From an uncultured Lachnospiraceae bacterium (GTDB lineage: Bacteria; Bacillota; Clostridia; Lachnospirales; Anaerotignaceae), in contig CALWKY010000077.1 in the NCBI GenBank assembly GCA_944381395.1, positions 1 to 45,885 on the forward strand: DNA of 45,885 nt. Reading direction: 5' to 3'. A model generated the notes under the pieces. It was not told where the DNA came from. It did no database searches and worked only from the letters and a program-made list of their open reading frames with translations. This document shows, piece by piece, positions 44,705 through 45,885 of this stretch. The position numbers and the translations under genes were made by a program. Position 1 is the stretch's first letter, and each line of letters opens with the position of its first letter.

Positions 44705-45457
44705 TTATTGGTTAGAATTTTGCAGAAAAGTATAAAGATTGGGCGTTGAGTATTCTGGCATAAAGCGGTAACCTTGCCGGTTGAAATGCTGCAGTTCCAA
44801 AGGAGACTGGGCTTGGGTTTCTGCCAGAAAACGGATCATTTCACCCCGTGCCATTTTGGCATAAACACCTTTTTCCACCAGTTTTCCCTGAGACCATTGG
44901 CAGAACCGGCAGCGAATCACCGGCTGCTGAGAAGAAAGATGCGGTAAAACTGCCTTACTGTATTCCGCAGAAGCCAGATCAATGAGCGGTTCATTTGGTG
45001 CTAAACCCAATGCTTTTGCCAAATGGTCGCCCCAAAAAGCATAAAGATTGGAAAAACCTTCTCCTGCCAGTTTTGTCTGCATTTCCAAACGATAGAGCGC
45101 CACACCATCTAAAGGATGCAGTACTCCATAAAAAGCGGAAAGAATCCGCAAATGCTCTTGTACATAATCCAGTTCCTGCTCAGTAAATACCTGCGGCGCC
45201 ATGTAGGTATATTGAATTCCATCGTAGGCATAAAGGGCGGCAGCGGCAGGACGGTACAGGTCCATTGTATGAATACGTTTCAAATTCAAGGCGGCAATAG
45301 AATCATTGCAGCGCCATAAGGTTTGCAGCTGTTGAGGGGACATGCTTTGCAGTAATGATAATAGTTTTTGAGTTTCTGGTAAAAGACAGGGCAATGCGGA
45401 GGGAAGCGTGCCATCGTCTGCACGCATTTTTTTCGCTGGGGAAAGAATGAATTTCAT
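44705..45457 (-). CDS. yaaA: Peroxide stress protein YaaA (UPF0246)
   Basis: A 250-residue protein of the YaaA/DUF328 family, which in E. coli limits free iron during peroxide stress. Seen: MKFILSPAKKM at the start, a PLDGVALYRLEM segment, LYAFWGDHLAKAL, IDLASAEYSKAV, and GEMIRFLAE. The start at 45457 has ATAGGAG upstream; the longer in-frame reading runs into the tRNA terminator. Ends directly against element copy 3. Confidence 0.92.
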   Translation of the reverse strand: MKFILSPAKKMRADDGTLPSALPCLLPETQKLLSLLQSMSPQQLQTLWRCNDSIAALNLKRIHTMDLYRPAAAALYAYDGIQYTYMAPQVFTEQELDYVQEHLRILSAFYGVLHPLDGVALYRLEMQTKLAGEGFSNLYAFWGDHLAKALGLAPNEPLIDLASAEYSKAVLPHLSSQQPVIRCRFCQWSQGKLVEKGVYAKMARGEMIRFLAETQAQSPLELQHFNRQGYRFMPEYSTPNLYTFLQNSNQ

Positions 45458-45477
45458 GGTATGGCTCCTATTCTTTG

Positions 45478-45510
45478 TAAAAAAATACCGCGAAAGGATT
45501 CCCCGCGGCA
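45478..45510 (-). terminator. Intrinsic terminator of the tRNA array
   Basis: On the minus strand CCGCG pairs with CGCGG across a ten-base loop and is followed by seven T, just after the first tRNA-Arg. Confidence 0.75.
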
Positions 45511-45517
45511 AAAAAGA

Positions 45518-45591
<74 letters not shown>

Positions 45592-45607
45592 ATATGCACA
45601 AAAAAAA

Positions 45608-45678
45608 AGCGGGTGATGAGAATCGAACTCACGTGTTCAGCTTGGAAGGCTGACGTTCTACCATTGAACTACACCCGC
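45608..45678 (-). tRNA. tRNA-Gly (anticodon TCC)
   Basis: A 71-base cloverleaf with anticodon loop CTTCCAA, acceptor stem GCGGGTG with a CACCCGC partner and discriminator T, usual for bacterial tRNA-Gly. CCA not encoded. Confidence 0.95.
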
Positions 45679-45687
45679 AAACAAAGA

Positions 45688-45761
<74 letters not shown>

Positions 45762-45775
45762 GTATGCACAAAAAA

Positions 45776-45846
45776 AGCGGGTGATGAGAATCGAACTCAC
45801 GTGTTCAGCTTGGAAGGCTGACGTTCTACCATTGAACTACACCCGC
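45776..45846 (-). tRNA. tRNA-Gly (anticodon TCC), second copy
   Basis: Identical to the copy at 45608-45678, offset 168 bases; the spacer A-run is two bases shorter. Confidence 0.95.
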
Positions 45847-45855
45847 AAACAAAGA

Positions 45856-45885
45856 TGAACCAGGAGGGATTCGAACCCCGACCCA
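45856..45885 (-). tRNA. tRNA-Arg (TCT), partial third copy at the window end
   Basis: Only the 3' third is present. It matches the other two copies except for one C missing from a run of five in the T-arm region, either a real defect or an end-of-sequence error. Confidence 0.8.

Overview
This is chromosomal DNA of a Gram-positive, low-to-mid GC, endospore-forming anaerobe of class Clostridia, probably Lachnospirales-like; the genus cannot be fixed from this sequence alone. The evidence is the set of Firmicutes genes: WalRK with YycH, YycI and WalJ, SpoVT, two-subunit iron-sulfur serine dehydratase, the GlgC/GlgD pair, a TAXI-TRAP transporter, and strong AGGAGG ribosome sites. No phage, insertion sequence, CRISPR array or defence island is visible. 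Both ends lie in repeats (a dispersed hairpin element on the left, a tandem tRNA array on the right), so the window may be one whole contig.

Layout. 1-1,237 (minus): a pyridoxamine kinase and a TIGR04076 protein, ending in dispersed element copy 1. 1,396-5,921 (plus): tilS-hpt, then a CapA-like protein and an M20 peptidase. 6,000-8,100: an XRE-TPR regulator between direct repeats, a tandem array of duplicated tRNA-fMet 3' ends each with a terminator, the initiator tRNA gene, and a truncated YgjP-like gene. 8,473-11,725: a TRAP system whose substrate-binding protein carries an in-frame stop. 11,954-17,129: pth-mfd-foldase. 17,262-25,702: walR-walK, a small exported protein preceded by a triple WalR box, yycH, yycI, murA, walJ and rlmH. 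25,703-26,138: a convergent intergenic region with a DnaA-box cluster. 26,139-27,539 (minus): murC. 27,973-32,202: glgC-glgD and sdaAB-sdaAA. 32,409-38,938: glmU, prs, a lipoprotein, spoVT and a cell-wall amidase. 39,119-40,989: rph-rdgB-yfcE. 40,990-42,055: decayed DNA with element copy 2. 42,056-44,429: thrC-thrB. The right end holds element copy 3, yaaA and an Arg-Gly tRNA array.

How it fits together. The core is cell-envelope homeostasis (WalRK and its partners, murA, murC, glmU, amidase, foldase) and RNA or nucleotide housekeeping (tilS, hpt, pth, rlmH, rph, rdgB, prs). These genes usually lie near the replication origin in Firmicutes. Metabolic islands cover glycogen precursor synthesis, serine catabolism and threonine synthesis.

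Most interesting items: the DnaA-box cluster next to rlmH; a three-copy element with covarying hairpins, always just downstream of a minus-strand gene or pseudogene; the tandem tRNA-fMet 3'-end duplications; the helically phased triple WalR box inside the walRK locus; and the nonsense mutation in the TRAP receptor.
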